NCBI RefSeq assembly: GCF_033568475.1
Contig: NC_133122.1
Span: forward strand, 14,822,763-14,886,762
Source of the DNA: Henckelia pumila
Taxonomy: Eukaryota > Streptophyta > Magnoliopsida > Lamiales > Gesneriaceae
Length of the DNA: 64,000 bases
Direction of reading: 5' to 3'
Shown here: positions 1 through 12,480 of the stretch, piece after piece
Layout: every line of letters starts with the position of its first letter
Numbering within the stretch: the first letter of the stretch is position 1
Notes under the pieces: model-generated
The model's input: the letters and a program-made list of their open reading frames with translations, nothing else
Databases searched by the model: none
Told to the model about the DNA's origin: nothing
Translations under genes and position numbers: made by a program

Positions 1-1674
1 CATCAACAAGACAACAACTTATTAACCAACAAGTCTTGGTACTAGTATCTATACATGACCATGTTCATGAAACTCAACACTATCATTGACAGCTCACACA
101 AACCATCTAAAACTCGGATCATCACGCTATTCTCTCATTCCTTGTTCTTCAAGATCGCTTTTGTCCTGTTCCACTCCCGCCTATTGCCATGACACATACA
201 ACACAACAATAGCCGGATAACACCGATGAGAAATATATTTCCCAGTAAAAGCAACTAAACATGCATATAAAACATATATCAAACTCATGATATATAAATA
301 AATACAATGCATGTTTTTTTTTAAAACAAGGTTCTCTAAAAAATCTCTCATTTCATCGATTGGGATCCCGAGAAGAAGATATCATAGCTAATCCACCGAC
401 TCTCCCAATCGAGGTGGGTCTACTTATCTTGCTTCTCTAGACTTTGAGGCCACTACATATGCACTTCAGACGCTAGGCTATGTCAACCACCCAGGCCATA
501 CATACATAATCCCTCAAATCGTCTATTCGAACGTTTCCGTTCATTTCAAAATCAAGGAATAAGTCTTGCAAGATGAATGCAACATATATCATCATAAAAG
601 CATTCATTAACATCAAAGACTCATTCAACAAAGCATAGAAGAGCATATAAAAGCAATTACGCAAACAAATATGTGATTTAGGGAACTCGATACAAACCAT
701 CTCGAGTTATAATCCCATTCAAGTAGTAATCCACTTTTACCTTTCAAATGTGAGGTTTAAGGTGTCTTCTAGCTTGTCAAAATCTGTACAACATCAACCA
801 AAAGCCTAATCTCAAAATCTGCTCAAGCTTCAACTAAACTTCAAGACAAAACACTACCAACCTTGTTCTTTCTTCTATCGGTTTTGAAGTCGGAATTCTC
901 AAGTTGATGTGCCCTGTTTATGAACTGAAATCATAGCATAACAACCAAGAAAACATCAGCTAATACTCAGCTCAATAGCAGCTCAAGCAAAGGATAGCAA
1001 AACACTTCAAATCAAAAGTTTCGACGGCATATCGGTATCATTCGGCAATCCCGAACTCAACTAAGTCATTCTAACAATCATATCAGCTGTATATCAACTC
1101 AAACTCAACATATCTGCAAGCATATAAGTCGAATAATAGCTGGGAAATCATAAGAACTAATCCAACAATCCATTCTTCAACCCAACTTCAACAAAACACA
1201 ACATATAAGTTCAACACATCAATTCATATCAACTTCTGATATCTGTCAATTTCGAATTACCAAACCCTGATGAACTAAGAGAAAACTTACATCAATTCGA
1301 AGGTCTCGTTGCAAGGATTCCAGAACATCTTTCGGAATCGAAATCGGATATCCGGAACTCAAGATATTGCAATTTAAAGTTGAAGAATAAGCATGGGTTT
1401 TCTTGCTCCTTTCTCTTGATTCTTTCCTCTGAATTTCTGATGGAATATGTGAATCACACGTGCATACTAAAAGAATTAACAAGTGTCCCATTCAAAATAA
1501 GTATTTTGTACTTTGGTCCTCCAATTCTTGCTTCTTTTCAATTCAGTCCTCAAGTTCTCACTCCATTCAATTTCAATCCTAAATAATTTAAGAATATTAG
1601 AATTTAAATCAAAACTCCAAATATTCCCAAATTAAATATTCTCAGATCAAAATTAAATAATTCCGGGCGTTACA
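1..1674 (-). mobile_element. LTR A2 (partial), inserted in the 3' LTR of element A1
   Basis: This is the right part of a Ty3/gypsy-type LTR. It shares family-A landmarks with 7190-8695: the CCCAGTAAAAG block, the 'gggatcccga' block and the 'gactctcccaatcgaggtgg' block, at visibly lower identity than the A1 LTRs share with each other. It ends in GGGCGTTACA at 1674, the family terminus (TGTAA... on the element strand). The next base resumes A1 LTR sequence in mid-LTR (CAAAATCCAACC, also at 8152). No polypurine tract follows, so this is a solo LTR or the 5' LTR of an element lying to the left. Its start is outside the window. No credible gene lies inside; the ORFs are short. Confidence 0.72.
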
Positions 1675-2229
1675 CAAAATCCAACCAAAATCTAAAGACC
1701 CATTTTCGAAATTAACCTCCAAAATCATATAAAATCCAAAATTCGTTCTTTTTCTGAACCAACTTCGAATACACGATCTATGCTAGCTTTAGAACAACAT
1801 ACTCGAAGATTATCAAATTCTGACAACCCAACAAAAATCAAAGTCTATGGATCGTAGCAAAACTTACGTCCAAACGAAGCCCTCTTTGCGGTGATCGTGA
1901 ATCTCAACTCGAATCTAAAATCTGACGGTCGGATTGAGCGAATTGGACGGAGCAAAAGCTTGGAAAAGAAAGCCATGGCGTCTCGGTCTCTCTATGGCAT
2001 GAGGGAGAAGGAGGAGGAGAGAGGAGAGAATGATGGGGAGTGATGGTGATGGAGATAATAATAATAACAAGTCAATGTCTTGACTTGGTCCAACTCCTCA
2101 TCTTGCAACTCGGTCCCTGAATTTCCAAATTAAATCAATTTCATCTCGGCTCAACTAATTCCCATCAATTCAATTCTAATAATTAATAAATTCCACTAAT
2201 CCCAAAATGATTAATTTCAGGGCCTTACA
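1675..2229 (-). mobile_element. 3' LTR of element A1 (part right of the A2 insertion)
   Basis: It is near identical to 8152-8695: over 120 aligned bases (1861-1980 against 8331-8450) I count four differences. It ends in TTACA at 2229, immediately followed by a polypurine tract on the minus strand. The remainder of this LTR should lie left of the window, displaced by A2. Confidence 0.82.
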
Positions 2230-5200
2230 ATTCTCCCCCTCTAAAAATCGATTTCGTCCTCAAAATCAAAGCAGTTCCATCTCACAAAACAAGATACAGT
2301 TCGAAGACTGCTATAATAATTCTTCTCTCAAAACAACTTTGAAATCGCGGTTCTAATCAAACTCCGCTTCTTGCACCGTTTCTTTAAATCCGTATCGGCT
2401 CAACGGCACAAACTCATCTGAAACAGTTCTACTAAGAAGCTGCAGCTATATACGATCAACTCTGAATCGGTTGCCCCAAACAAAACTGGCGACACATCAA
2501 TTTCCGTCCCAACATCAAGAAAATCTACGAAATTGGCAACAAAAGACGTGAAGCACATCGAGAATACCCGAAGAATACGAAAGAACAAAGTGATGGAAAC
2601 AAGGAGAACTGAAGGAGTAAAAGTCGGCAGGCGAGATCGCCTATCTCCTCTAGAATCTCAAAGGAACCCGTGAGTTCATCGAGATAGTTCTCTCCCTTAT
2701 CATAACCGCCACAGCCTCGAAAAGGAGGAACTGAATTACTCGGCCTCCGTGAATGTAAGTACAGAGATCTGCATCGGAGTCCGAATACTTTGTTCATCCT
2801 TCTTCTCACGTCGTCTCCTTCTTAGACAGAAAACTTCATCCGTCTATCAAAACTCGAATCAAATCTAATCCCAAGGCCGGGAACTCAGAAAATCATCCCA
2901 ATTCAATTTGGATCCCCATTTCTTCTCGTACAACTCATTTACAAAAAAAAAAAAAAAAATACTATCAAGGTACTCGTTTGATAGCTGTTGTACCGAGACT
3001 TCACAAAAGATGATAAATCCATCCAGCTAGTACCAAAATCTTGCACTACAGCTCATCATATCCTCTTAAAATCTATATCGCTTATTCTTGGATGTCCGTC
3101 GTTCTGAGGATAATAAACTGAACCCGATAATAATCCAATAACAAAGTCTCTCGAGGACTGAGTTCAAGGTGAGAGTTAACTCAAAATCTCATTCTGAGGG
3201 GACATACTTTGACAAATCAACTATCTGAAAAATCCTCCTGACAACAATCCCAGTCATACTGTCGTGTCTGAAGTCCATTATGCACACGGAAACAGAAATA
3301 GACTACAACGATATCTCGATTATACTCAGATAACATCTCCAATTCAAACAGTTCTATACCTCCGTGACCACGAGTCTAACGCTCCCCAATTCGATTCTGC
3401 ACGGATAAACTGTGACAGGGCAAAACAATATGAAATTCTTCCGGACCAATACTCAACATCGGGTTGAATCTGGAATTCATTCCGTACGGAATACCGCAGC
3501 AAATTTCTGCAATCGGTCTAATAAAGCTCAGATAGCTTCTAATTTCCAGACTGATCGATTCCTCAATCCTCTGAATATCGTTCGGTCGTCTGAAAGATTA
3601 ATGAATAACTGCAAAGTGTCAATCTCAATATACTCTATCTCAAACAAAATCTCTGGCATAACAAAACAATTACTCACAACTGAGGTATCGTCACTGTCCT
3701 GAACTCAGACTGCACCCAGTTCTGACTCTTCTTCATTAAATTCTCCAAAACGAATCTGTTTTCTACGCTATCTCCATCTTCTAAATAAATTCTGGCTCAG
3801 TTCGGATAAAAGAATTCTGATAAATCCACATCTGTTCCAGACTCTAAATCAGAAGTGCTACACCCATCGGTCGGCAAAGTCAAGGATAGTAGATAAAATA
3901 AGAACAAATTCATCGGCTCAAAGAGAATAACGGTAGTAGATAAAATAATAATAGATCATTCTGTTCAAACCTCCGTTGCTGCCTCGTATTACTTCGGATC
4001 ATACTGGAATTCACCATCAAATTCTTCACCATATCCAATCTGTTCCTCAATCTCAAAATCAATTCGGTTGCAAAACTCATACTCTCACTTCTCAGTTCAG
4101 AAAAGACCTCAAAAATTTCACTGAAAATAGTGATGCCCGATCTAACAAGCAAAAAGACCACTGCCAATTCAATAACACGAATCGGATGTTGAGTCTCGAA
4201 CTGGCCCAACTGCTACTATGACTGCGCTAACACAGACTTCCTCTGAATAAGAATACCTCCAGAATCTGGATAAGAAGATGCAATGCACTGAAGATCATCA
4301 GTACAGAGGAAATAAAAATTACTGGAGCTCTAGGGGATCTCTTCTTCGCGTCAAACAAACTGATCTCATAAGATTCGGTTCAGGTACAAGTGCATTCTCT
4401 GGAGTTAGCTGAGAAATCGGCTCCACAATGATAAGAATCTCTCGAAAATCTGCTTTAGAACTCAAAACCTTTAATTCTCAGATACAGATGTCGAATTGGC
4501 TTCAATCAACGCAGCTTTGATCTTGCAATAATCACAGAAATTCCAGCTCTAGAATTACATGATCGAGGAAAGGAAATCTCGATACAATCCAAATTCAGAC
4601 TTCAATAGCATAGCATGCAACGCCTCGGCATTCAGTCCTGTAAGACCAATCTCCAAACTCTGTATGATCAGTACTATACTTCGAACAGAATCGAAAAGAT
4701 CGATACGAATTATAACTCCATCTAAATACCTCTGATAGATTCAGTTCAAAAGATCTACGATACAGTAGACGAGTTTTCACTTCAAATGGTACGACTATAC
4801 TCCAAGGCAGTCATACGTCGATCCAAGTCCAATCTGCAATACTTCTTCCTGTCAAACTCTCAACTGATGATGTCTGATCTCAAGTCATTGCTGAATCTAA
4901 CCTCATGACTCAGAGGTAATCCAGAAACCTCATCCGGATGATATTAGCAAATCTCTAACCACTGGTTTATCAACAATTCAGGCTAGATTATAGGACATCA
5001 ACTGCGAACGAGAGAATTCCTCCGCGAAATTCTAAATCAGAACGTCATTCGGCAGATCAACTAACAAATAATCCTGGAATCGAGAATCCTTACCGGAGGA
5101 TTTCCGTTCGTCTCTTGACTCGGATCTGAATCTGTCAACTTCTTGAAACAATCCACAGTAATCCTGTACTGGAAAAAGCAGTTAACAAAAAATCAAATCG

Positions 5201-6647
5201 AAATCTGATAACTGAAGTACGATACTGCTCAGTTACAATCAAATCAAAACCTCAATCAAATCAGAATCTGAAGTACAATACTGTTCGGTTCCAACTCATC
5301 CCATCAATTCAAAGAATTGCGACTACTGATAATCAAAATTCAACAAACGAGATGCAACGATAGATATCAATAAGAAGGGAGATGAGGTGCGTAACCAATC
5401 ATATTAGAATAAGAAAAGAAGCCATACTCTACTGATTCCTGCGGTCGTCATCGGTGAAATCTAAGGCTGATCCTCAATAAGAGTACAACCAGAATCTGAT
5501 GCCTCGAAGATTGATTCGCCAAATGATTAAGTTCTCATAGATTCTATCATTGCGGCTGATAGGAGCAACTGAAATGGATAGTATCTTTGTCGGAGTTAAA
5601 GACACAAGAAAATTCCCTTCGGAGATCTTTCGATAATATCATGATGACGAACTCTGGCATAGTGTTCGGGCTGATGACGGACCTGACAGCGTCTTTTGAT
5701 CTCAAAGCACTGCTCACTGATTTCATAAACTGCTTTCTCTTCGATGAAAGATGATCTCCAAGTCCCTCTAACTCTGATCAAACGGTGAAAAGGAATATGT
5801 CGAAGAAATTCGGATGAAAGCGGATTCCAAAAAGTGATCGAACCTTGATTCCCTAATGCTGTCTTCTTCAAATACTACCAACCTTTAACAATCCTCTAAG
5901 TTGGTACCACACTAACCGAATTCTCCGGTCATCTGTGTAGTTCGGAGAATCACCCAACTGATCGATCTCTTCTATTCGACTCCCGCTTCCAACAGCATTC
6001 TCGGTACTCTACAAAATCGGTAACCTAAACGACCAAAACCTTCTCGGTAGAACTCCCATCGGTGTCAGGGTGACATCTATCAGTGAAGTAGTGGTACAAT
6101 CTAGATCAGTCGAAGGAGTTACTGCTGGTTGTCATCTGCTAAAATTTTTCAGGAGACAATTCTGATATTCAGTAAGAAAAGGAGTACCAAATCTCCATCT
6201 CAAAATTCAGTGTTCCACATCTCTGTTCGATAGGTTTAATCAACTACAGATTACTGAATTTTCGGATCTCAATCGGATTCTAATTCACCTCACAACAATC
6301 TCTGATCTGCTAGCTCAAGAAGATGGTGGAACTCGGATCCGAACTTAAAATACAATTCATATTCCAAGTAATTCATGCTTTAAAATTTAAATCACATAGC
6401 CACGTAATTCCAAGTAACTCATAAATAATAAAGCATGTTTTCAATCAAATCAAGTAATCGTGCTTCGAAAATTAAATCACAACTCATGTAATTCAATTAA
6501 TTCAAGAATCAATAAATCATGCTCGCACGTATTTAAATAATCATTTAAATAAATCAATCACATGCGAGAATTCAATTCATGCGGACTCGATCTACCCCGC
6601 TCACTCTAATTCAAATCCAAGAATCTTATCACTCTGATACCACTTAA
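2230..6647 (-). mobile_element. Interior of element A1, eroded gag-pol
   Basis: The minus-strand polypurine tract is at 2230-2246 (ATTCTCCCCCTCT on the given strand), and the primer binding site is at 6630-6642. Between them no reading frame exceeds about 100 codons. Faint collinear traces of pol remain. Around 2640-2670 the minus frame reads FEILEEIGDLA, matching the integrase C-terminal YEILEKIGDLA of element A. Around 3480-3525 a block resembles the integrase region at 52765-52800 of element A, at about the same distance from the polypurine tract. In contrast, the leader at 6480-6647 is close to 59585-59755 of element A. The element cannot encode its own proteins. Confidence 0.7.
6630..6642 (-). 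other. Primer binding site of element A1 (initiator tRNA-Met type)
   Basis: On the minus strand this reads TGGTATCAGAGTG, the standard plant primer binding site complementary to the 3' end of initiator tRNA-Met. It lies five bases (TTAAG) inside the LTR end GGTCTCACA. Confidence 0.85.
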
Positions 6648-8695
6648 TGTGAGACCCCGTTTCTAATCGTCTAATCTCGAATAATTAAACACAATAAATC
6701 ACGAGAGCCACGGAAAAATAGAATCAAATTTTTTTTTTTTTTAAAAAGGGGGGGTCGCGCGCCCGCGCCGAGACCTTACAAAACCAGCGCGCCCGCGCCA
6801 GGAAATTGCGCGCCCGCGCCCTAGCTTCGCAAGAGCTAGCGCGCCCGCACTCACGCCTCGCGGAACCACCAGGGCAAGAGCAATCTTTACAAACTCAAAA
6901 TCAACAATACAAGCCACCAAGGTTCAATCCATAGCTCATACATGAAATAAGGGATTCGAAATACCATCAAAAACGATTTAACCATACAAATTTGATGATA
7001 TAATCATTCGACAAATCGAATAAATTCGAGTTCCCTAAACATGAATCAAGACATGAAATTTCATCAACCCTATAATGCAAGATTGCTAAAAGAACAAACT
7101 TCTAGATGGTGTCTCACTCTATCACTTCCAACTCGATCTAGTCATGTATCTTCTGACACGATCCTGCCCCACCTGCCGTCAAGTACACATACAAAAAAAA
7201 ACGACAGCCGAATAATCCGGTGAGAATACAATTCCCAGTAAAAGAGACAAAACATGCATATCAAATAATATATCGAAACAAGATATATATACATACAAGA
7301 CAAGCAATTCCAAAAGCATGTCTAAACTCAATTCAAATGCATACAATGCAATGCATGTCTTTAAAACTCTGGGATTATCAAGTCTGGATAATCACGAGGT
7401 AAATGTTCTCTTCTCTTATTTGGGATCCCGAGGATAAAATATCACCAACTCACCGACTCTCCCGATCGAGGTGGACGGTGAATATTTTACTTCTCTAGAC
7501 TCTGGGCACCTATAGAGAGTGTTTCTCGACAATTGGTAAAAATCTGCTAACCAATGTCACTCAACTATAGTCCACGGAACGTCTAACTCTTCTGGGTCTC
7601 TCTTGCCCGTAAAACCAAGGTAATTGGCTCAATATGAATGCAATGCAAGTCAAAACTCATTCAAGTAAAACAAATATCATATAATTCAAGTAGCATGCAA
7701 GTATGTGATTTCTTTTGGGCACTCGAATTAATTCAAATTCGAGCTAATCGTCTCATTCATTCAATTGTCGTCTTCTTACCTTTCCAAGTTCGTCGAAGAT
7801 TCAAATCTGAAAATAACAACGAACTTAATTAATATCGAATTGAATCAAAACAAGCCAAACAAGAAGTTAAATACTATACCGTCTTCAATCCTCGAAACGA
7901 TTCAACTACCAGTTCGTTCCAACCCCGAATCCTTTAATCAAACTCTGAAAAAGTTGAACATATGGATTCGATATAAATCTTCTAACTCAAATAAAACCCA
8001 GAAATCAAACCGAATAAACAACCAATAATCCAAAACTTGATTTCGACGGAAAAACGGCTATAAACGGTCAATCCAAAAATCAACAACATCATCAAACCAC
8101 TCAAACCAATCCATATCATCTTCTAAACCAACCAAACAATCAAAATCCAACCAAAATCTAAAGACCCATTTTCGAAATTAACCTCCAAAATCATATAAAA
8201 TCCAAACTTCGTTCTTTTTTCGAACCAACTTCGAATACACGATCTATGCTAGTTCAAGAACAACATACTCGAAGATTATCAAATTCTGACAACCCAACAA
8301 AAATCAAAGTCTATGGATCGTAGCAAAACTTACGTCCAAACGAAGCCCTCGTTGCGGTGAGCGTGAATCTCAACTCGAATCTGAAATCTGACGGTCGGAT
8401 TGAGCGAATTGGACGGAGCAAAATCTTGGAAAAGAAAGCCATGGCGTCTCGGTCTCTCTATGGCGTGAGGGAGAAAGAGGAGGAGAGAGGAGAGAATGAT
8501 GGGGAGTGATGGTGATGGAGATAATAATAATAACAAGTCAATGTCTTGACTTGGTCCAACTCCTCATCTTGCAACTCGGTCCCTGAATTTTCAAATTAAA
8601 TCAATTTCATCTCGGCTCAACTAATTCTCATCAATTAAATTCTAATAATTAATAAATTCCACTAATCCCAAAATAATTAATTTCAGGGCCTTACA
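6648..8695 (-). mobile_element. 5' LTR of element A1
   Basis: This 2.05-kb LTR starts TGTGAGACCCCG next to the primer binding site and ends CAGGGCCTTACA at 8695. Near its left end it has a T-run, then repeated GC-rich motifs (about 6750-6860). It pairs with 1675-2229. The immediate flank at 8696 is CTACC; the matching target duplication would be outside the window. Confidence 0.85.
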
Positions 8696-9000
8696 CTACC
8701 CCTCCAAGCCCCTATAAATACAGGTATGGTTCATGATGTATTCATTCATCTCTTCTATTCATTTCTTGTTCACACACTCACGCACGCATATTCTCTTGTT
8801 CTTACTTTAGTCAAGCTCTTTTACTTTCGAACACTGACTTAGGCATCGGAGGGGTCACGCCGAAAACACCTTTGGCGCCCCCTAACCTAGCTTCTGTCTG
8901 TGCAGAACACCGTCGGGCCTGACCCAACCCGGTTTATTAAAGATTTGGAGATCCACTCTACCAGACCGAACCCGGAGGAAAATTTCGACATCATCAAAAT
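8696..9000 (+). mobile_element. LTR-like fragment (promoter/R-U5 type)
   Basis: A TATA box (CTATAAATAC, about 8711) is followed some 120 bases later by GACTTAGGCATCGGAGGGG and a CCGAAAACACC block. The same architecture (TATA, then GAATTGAGCGTCGGAGTG) recurs at 41095-41230. This layout is familiar from the transcribed part of plant LTR retrotransposons, but I cannot name the lineage or define ends. 9000-9286 is AT-rich with nothing recognised. Confidence 0.45.
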
Positions 9001-9286
9001 GTAAAACTACATGCAAAAATAATAACACAAAACAAGTATTGACATTTGACGTATTTAGGTAATAAATAAAAAAATTGTCTGCTTGATATGAACATGTTTT
9101 TTCTTATGATGTATTTATTATAAACATGTTTAGTAGATTTAAAAATTATAAAAGCTTAAAGACTTAAATAAATTGGATTCTATTCATTGAATTGAATTTT
9201 GAGTACACCTGTGCTATTATATACAAAGGTTCAGTAAAACAAAAAAGGAATTTAAAATAAATGAAAGAGAATCAAATTGGTTAGGT

Positions 9287-10699
9287 TGTTATGCCATTTC
9301 GTGGGGAAAATTTTTATCCAGTAGCTTCGCACACATGTGGAGCTCGAAGAACTAGGAGATGGAATAACGGGAGAAGCTGGAAGAGATCAATATAAGGAAG
9401 ATAACACCGAAAAGAGCTTGATTACTTCGGAACTAAGGCACGATCGAAAGCTCCGATCCAGGAACGGAAGTTCCGATCCTCAGCTGCCAGCAATGTGCGA
9501 TGACTCAGCCACGAGTTTTGAAAAATGTCAAACGTAGGGCAGATCAAAAGCTCCGATCGTCGGATCGGAAGTTCCGATGCTGACGTGTCACGCATGCACA
9601 CAACGAGCTGGATCGGAAGCTCTGATCTTGGCCGAGAGTTTTGCCTATAAATAGGGCTCATTCGGATTCATTTTGAATTACGAATTCCGAGTTTCCTTCT
9701 TCAGTTATATAGTGTGAGATATACACTTGAGGGCCCTATCGATTATAATAGAGGTTCTGGAATAACCAAGACGTGGTTATAGTCATCCAGGACTAGCGAC
9801 TCCAAAGGGCTTATTACGACAAAGGTATGGTCCGGGAATCTATTTAAGTTTTGGGAGTATTTATTAGCTTAGTTAAGGCTTATAGAACTTGTGTAGTGAT
9901 ACGGTGAACTTTTGAATATAGGCTTGGAACCTAGTGTCTTACTAAACTTGAACTAGCCTAGAGGTACGTACACAGTGACTGAGATTGCCAGCGAGTATAC
10001 ATGTTTATGTGTTGCATTTATTTGGCATTATTATATGTCATAATATATGATTTACCGCTTTTCATATTCATATGTCATGTGCATATATACGTGGAGCCTA
10101 TACCTTGTTATACCTGATTATAGAGCCGCTCAACTCTATACTTGTTAGTCTGTCACTGAGAGTACCGCGAAGGCGGAGACATGTATGTCTGACTACTCTG
10201 GTGTACTAGACGAGTGTGGTTGTACTCAGAGGTTGATCCGTGAGGTTACAACACTCATGTGGCGCCTATACTGAGCATGACTTATCAGATGATCATTTAC
10301 CAGTCATCACGGTTGCATGCATCATATACATATGTTTACTCATGTTTATGTATTGAACGTTAGCGCTCACGTCCTAGTTGTTATCTTGGACACCCTATTC
10401 CACGGGGCAGGTCGCAGGATGAACGGAGCCGGTAGTTCGAGGCAGGACTAGGGAGCAAGAACCTTGAAAAGTTATTTATACAGCAGAATTCGATATATAT
10501 GTACAATGTTTACATCTAGTTGTTTTGATATGGTTGTATCACTACTGATAAATAAACTTGAAACTTTTGTACTAAGCTGATATGTAAATTATGGATTATG
10601 TTTCCGCACGTTTTACTCTGTTAAGCATTTTTGCTTTATTAATTTTAATGCATGCTATTAGTTGCCAGATAGTAGGTGATTCAATGCAGGGTCACTACA
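9287..10699 (+). mobile_element. Probable solo LTR, plus orientation
   Basis: The candidate runs from TGTTATGCC to GGGTCACTACA and has LTR-like organisation. Repeats of AGCTCCGATC / GGAAGTTCCGATC lie at 9449-9483, 9547-9582 and 9611-9631 upstream of a TATA box (TATAAATA, 9646-9653). A possible polyadenylation signal (AATAAA) is near 10550. There is no polypurine tract or primer binding site beside it, and no coding sequence. I see no matching target duplication (TAGGT on the left, ATAAT on the right), so the left edge is uncertain. Confidence 0.5.
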
Positions 10700-11461
10700 A
10701 TAATTGTATGTATCGAAAACTTTTTTTTTAAAATGAAAAGAATAGGAAATACTTGACAAAAACGTTTGATTGGTGCAAATGGAGAAGATCAGATCGAAGA
10801 AAACAAAGAAACAGACGCAGGAAGAAGGAAAGATTCGAGTGATGCTATGTTGATTGAATAAATAAGGAAAAATAAAAAACTCAAATTAGTCATTCTATAC
10901 ATACGAAAATCAACACTATAACTTGATAATTTTCTTAAAGAATTCAACAAATAAACTAAATTAAAGAAAATAAAGGTGACGAAGGTTTTTAATTTTGAAG
11001 TCGGTGTCGAGAGCTCTTCAATAGATGTTATCGATAGAAAGCAAGCTTCGAAAGCTCTTCAAATATGGTGCCAATTTTCCATTCCGACCGGCGGATGGTG
11101 GTAGATCGGGCCAAGCAGAAAGAGGCGGTCTTAAAGTAATATCGGAGATCGATGAATCAGAGAGAGAATAGAAAAATTACAGAAAATGAAAGTCACGTAA
11201 AGCCCGACTCCTGTATTTTTTTTTTTAGAAAAATAAATAAAAAGTCGTCCGTTTATTACAAACCGTCTGGTTTTTCGGTTTTCACCGGTTTTATCGGTTC
11301 GATCCGGTTTTTAGCGGTTAAAACTTAAATATTTTTTCCGGGTTTATTTATGTTTCCGGATCGGACAGGCCACCGATTCCCGGTTGAACCGGTCGAACCG
11401 GCTGCTCCGGTCCGATTATGAAAACACTGCAAAAAACGGTTAGTATAAAGTGTGGAACTAT

Positions 11462-11494
<33 letters not shown>

Positions 11495-12300
11495 TAGATA
11501 TTAAACAACAATCGTATCATAAATCTAATATTATGTTATATATTAAACTTGAGAATACAAAAATTAATATAGGACATTCTCATGGGTCAATTTTGTCATA
11601 TAGATATTTTATTTGGGTCACTCATAAGAAAATATCGTTTTGTATTGTATATAAATAGGATTGATCTGTCTCAAAGATCTACTCGTTCGAGAATTGAGTT
11701 TAATAAAGACAAATTGGCATCACGATCAGGGAAGAGAAAAATAAGAAAAATTTTGATATATCGCACTTACTATACCGACAAATATCAAAAATTTCGACAC
11801 CTTATGATACGTGATTTATAAAATTTCGATATATATATATATATATATCTCAAAAATTTCGGCTCCTTATGTACCTCAAGATTGAATTTGAGCTTCATCA
11901 CAATGATTAAAAAGTTAACTATCTAAGATTTGAAGTTTTTTGTCAAGTGAACGTATCTAAATTTATCAATAAATTTGTATTGTGAATTTGAAATATCAGC
12001 TTCAAATCTATTAATCCAATCGCAAATTTATTAAAATCATAAAATTTTAAATTTGATTTTTTATTGAACAAATTTAATTTCTAATTTTATTTCAAAAATA
12101 TTTATATACAAAAAATAACTATATAATCACGAAATGCAATAGAAGTAAATTTCACGGGTCAAAGAGTCAAAAGAACAATACCCAAAAAAAAGCAAAAAAA
12201 TCCAAATAGTCGTACGTGTACGAGGAAATATACAGTCACGTGACAATTCCAAGAGCCACGAGGTAAATAAATACATGCAAACTAACTAATAATATTCTCC
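10700..12300. other. Intergenic, AT-rich, no gene recognised
   Basis: This includes a CCGGTT-rich block (11258-11420) of the kind found in degenerate dispersed repeats, an (ATA)n microsatellite at 11464-11493 and an (AT)n run at 11830-11847. A G-box (TCACGTGA, 12236-12243) lies about 240 bases upstream of the SPX-RING start codon and may belong to that gene's promoter. Confidence 0.5.
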
Positions 12301-12456
12301 ATCTCTATCGGCCGCCGAGAATTCCGGACGTTACTTGGTATCAATCTTTATTACCCCTCCGATTATACATTGAAGAGAAATCCCGTCAAAATCTTTTCCG
12401 AATTTTCGGTTTTTGGATCTGGACATTGGGATTCAATTGATTTTCTTGGGAAAACA

Positions 12457-12480
12457 ATGTTCAATAATCTGCCAGGATGA
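12457..12480 (+). promoter_or_regulatory. Upstream ORF overlapping the SPX-RING start codon
   Basis: An ATG at 12457 opens seven codons (MFNNLPG) closed by TGA at 12478-12480. The main ATG is at 12477-12479, so stop and start overlap as ATGA. Both ATGs have A at -3. If the transcript starts upstream of 12457, scanning ribosomes meet this uORF first, and main-ORF translation would need leaky scanning or termination-reinitiation. The transcription start is not known from sequence alone. Confidence 0.6.

Noticed and set aside
12300-12476. miR827 target in the SPX-RING leader
   Set aside because: I looked for a complement to the conserved miRNA and saw none in this stretch; an upstream leader exon cannot be excluded.
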